The position numbers and the translations under genes are program-made. From Gaiellasilicea sp963763755 (lineage in GTDB: Bacteria > Actinomycetota > Thermoleophilia > Gaiellales > Gaiellaceae), in NCBI GenBank assembly GCA_963763755.1, contig CAVXQE010000012.1:744001-808000 (forward strand): 64,000 nt of DNA. The letters run 5' to 3'. The notes below the pieces were generated by a model. The model ran no database searches. It saw only the letters and a list, made by a program, of their open reading frames with translations, and was not told the origin of the DNA. This document shows, one piece after another, positions 63,096-64,000 of the stretch. Each line of letters starts with the position of its first letter. The first letter of the stretch is position 1.

Positions 63096-63617
63096 CTAGG
63101 CCGCGAGGGGCTCCTTCTTCGCTAGCTTCTCGGCGAGGTCGTAGATCAGCCAGGTCGACGACGCGTGCGCGTAGAGGGTTCCGTCCTCGCCCTCGAGCTT
63201 GGCTTCCGCGGTGGCAACGCGCGAACCGGGATGGACGACTGTTCCCTCGGCGCGAAGGATTCCGGACGCCAGAGTCACGGGATGCACGAAGCTCGTCTTC
63301 AGCTCGATCGTGACCGGCGCGATACCGGCCTCGAGCTTCGAGTGCACGGCGCAGCCCATCACGGTGTCGAGGACGGTGGTCAGAATGCCGCCGTGTACGG
63401 CGCCGAGCGTGTTGTAGTGCTCCTCGCGCGGTTCGTAGGCAAAGACGACCCGGCCGGGCATCACGTAGGTCGGGGCGAAACCGACGAGGTCCGCCGCCGG
63501 CGGCGCCGGGATCAAGCCTGAGGAGATGCGGTGGAGAATCTCGAGCCCGGTCAGCCCTTGGGAGAGCACGGCTGCTTCGGCGGGGTCTTGCCAGGTGATG
63601 GTGCGCGTACGGGTCAT
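63096..63617 (-). CDS. PaaI-like hotdog thioesterase
   Basis: A 173-residue hotdog-fold thioesterase. The core motif NTLGAVHGGILTTVLDTVMG (an HGG loop with a nearby catalytic acidic residue), ELKTSFVHPVTLASG and HPGSRVATAEAKLEG are typical of the PaaI/YbgC group. It probably hydrolyses acyl-CoA thioesters. It is divergent from the HxlR regulator at 63692, whose operator lies between them, so the regulator may control it. Confidence 0.85.
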   Translation of the reverse strand: MTRTRTITWQDPAEAAVLSQGLTGLEILHRISSGLIPAPPAADLVGFAPTYVMPGRVVFAYEPREEHYNTLGAVHGGILTTVLDTVMGCAVHSKLEAGIAPVTIELKTSFVHPVTLASGILRAEGTVVHPGSRVATAEAKLEGEDGTLYAHASSTWLIYDLAEKLAKKEPLAA

Positions 63618-63664
63618 CGCCCTCTCCTGTCAGTTGCTTTTCACTACTCACTCTAGACTAGTGG

Positions 63665-63679
63665 GTTGCAAAATGCAAC
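63665..63679. promoter_or_regulatory. Palindromic operator, likely for the HxlR regulator
   Basis: A perfect inverted repeat GTTGCA-3-TGCAAC, 13 bases before the HxlR start and about 50 bases from the divergent thioesterase start. HxlR proteins bind short palindromes near their own genes, so this is a good candidate site controlling both directions. Confidence 0.55.
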
Positions 63680-63691
63680 TATGATGTGTGC

Positions 63692-64000
63692 ATGCTGAGC
63701 AGCGACTGGACGCGCGACAACTGTGCGGTTGGAAACACGCTTGCCGTGATCGGCGAGCGGTGGACGCTTCTCGTCCTCCGCGAGGCATTCCTCGGCGTCC
63801 GCCGCTTCGATCAGCTGCAGCGGAACACCGGCATGGCGCGGAACATCCTCAGCGACCGCCTCAACACGCTCGTCGCGCACGAGGTCCTGGAGCGCGAGCT
63901 CTATCAGGAGCGGCCTCAGCGCTACGAGTACCGCCTGACCGACAAGGGCCTCGACCTCTACCCCGTGCTGCTGACGATCATGGACTGGGGCTCGAAGCAC
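63692..64000 (+). CDS. HxlR family transcriptional regulator (5' part, runs off the window)
   Basis: The first 103 residues of a winged-helix HxlR regulator, cut by the window end. It starts MLSSDWTRDNCAVGNTLAVI, with a cysteine at residue 10 at the position used for redox or electrophile sensing in some members. GERWTLLVLREAFLGVRRF, GMARNILSDRLNTLVAHEVL and YEYRLTDKG follow, matching the family closely. HxlR proteins often respond to aldehydes or quinones. The divergent thioesterase is a likely target. Confidence 0.85.
   Translation, partial: MLSSDWTRDNCAVGNTLAVIGERWTLLVLREAFLGVRRFDQLQRNTGMARNILSDRLNTLVAHEVLERELYQERPQRYEYRLTDKGLDLYPVLLTIMDWGSKH

Overview
The window is a stretch of high-GC actinobacterial chromosome. 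The combination of core gene order (rne-rplU-rpmA-obgE-nadD-rsfS; mreB-mreC-mreD-mrdA-rodA; valS-folC-ndk-maf), an actinobacterial-type 2-oxoglutarate dehydrogenase E1 and a short sigma-70 suggests Actinomycetota, probably the class Thermoleophilia (Gaiellales/Solirubrobacterales). That placement is inference from gene content and was not tested by phylogeny. No phage, insertion sequence, CRISPR array or rRNA operon was seen; the two RNA genes are tRNA-Ala(UGC) and tRNA-Ala(GGC).

Layout. 0-2 kb: a rhomboid protease fragment, a small zincin-type metallopeptidase, a coiled-coil protein and tRNA-Ala(UGC). 2-13.3 kb: mostly exported proteins (ScyD-like, RTX calcium-binding protein, M28 aminopeptidase, LCAT-like lipase, GH3 glycosidase, Tat-exported amidase), pointing to a scavenging heterotroph. 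13.4-16.4 kb: a tightly overlapping seven-gene operon that encodes membrane proteins, a blue-copper lipoprotein, a His-rich exported protein, an ECF sigma factor and a zinc-finger anti-sigma, closed by a large bidirectional terminator. 16.4-21.4 kb: tatA, a putative DNA-binding protein, an ABC-F ATPase and a secreted lipase-like enzyme. 21.3-24.1 kb (minus): a ribbon-helix-helix regulator with its own operator, a small ORF, a DUF4097 protein and an MFS transporter. 24.2-27.7 kb: a heterodimeric ABC exporter with one degenerate ATP site. 27.7-36 kb: secreted and signalling proteins, a diguanylate cyclase, a proline-rich exported protein and sucA/kgd. 36-42.8 kb: a sigma-70 factor, a glycoside hydrolase, DUF72, an oxidoreductase/hydrolase pair and a 1-Cys peroxiredoxin. 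43-49 kb (minus): the rne/rplU/rpmA/obgE/nadD/rsfS ribosome-biogenesis block. 49-56 kb (minus): the rod-shape and cell-wall elongation operon. 56-62.7 kb: an SDR, then the valS-folC-ndk-methyltransferase-maf operon (minus). 62.7-64 kb: a cupin, a thioesterase and the start of an HxlR regulator with a palindromic operator.

A cross-cutting feature is the number of single-base frameshifts. They occur in the RTX, GH3, amidase, MFS, RNase E/G, mrdA, mreD and methyltransferase genes, and most look like one-base insertions. Because mrdA and mreD are normally important in rod-shaped cells, and the protein reads on correctly in the new frame each time, sequencing or assembly error is the likeliest cause. 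Coordinates for these genes span the whole restored reading.
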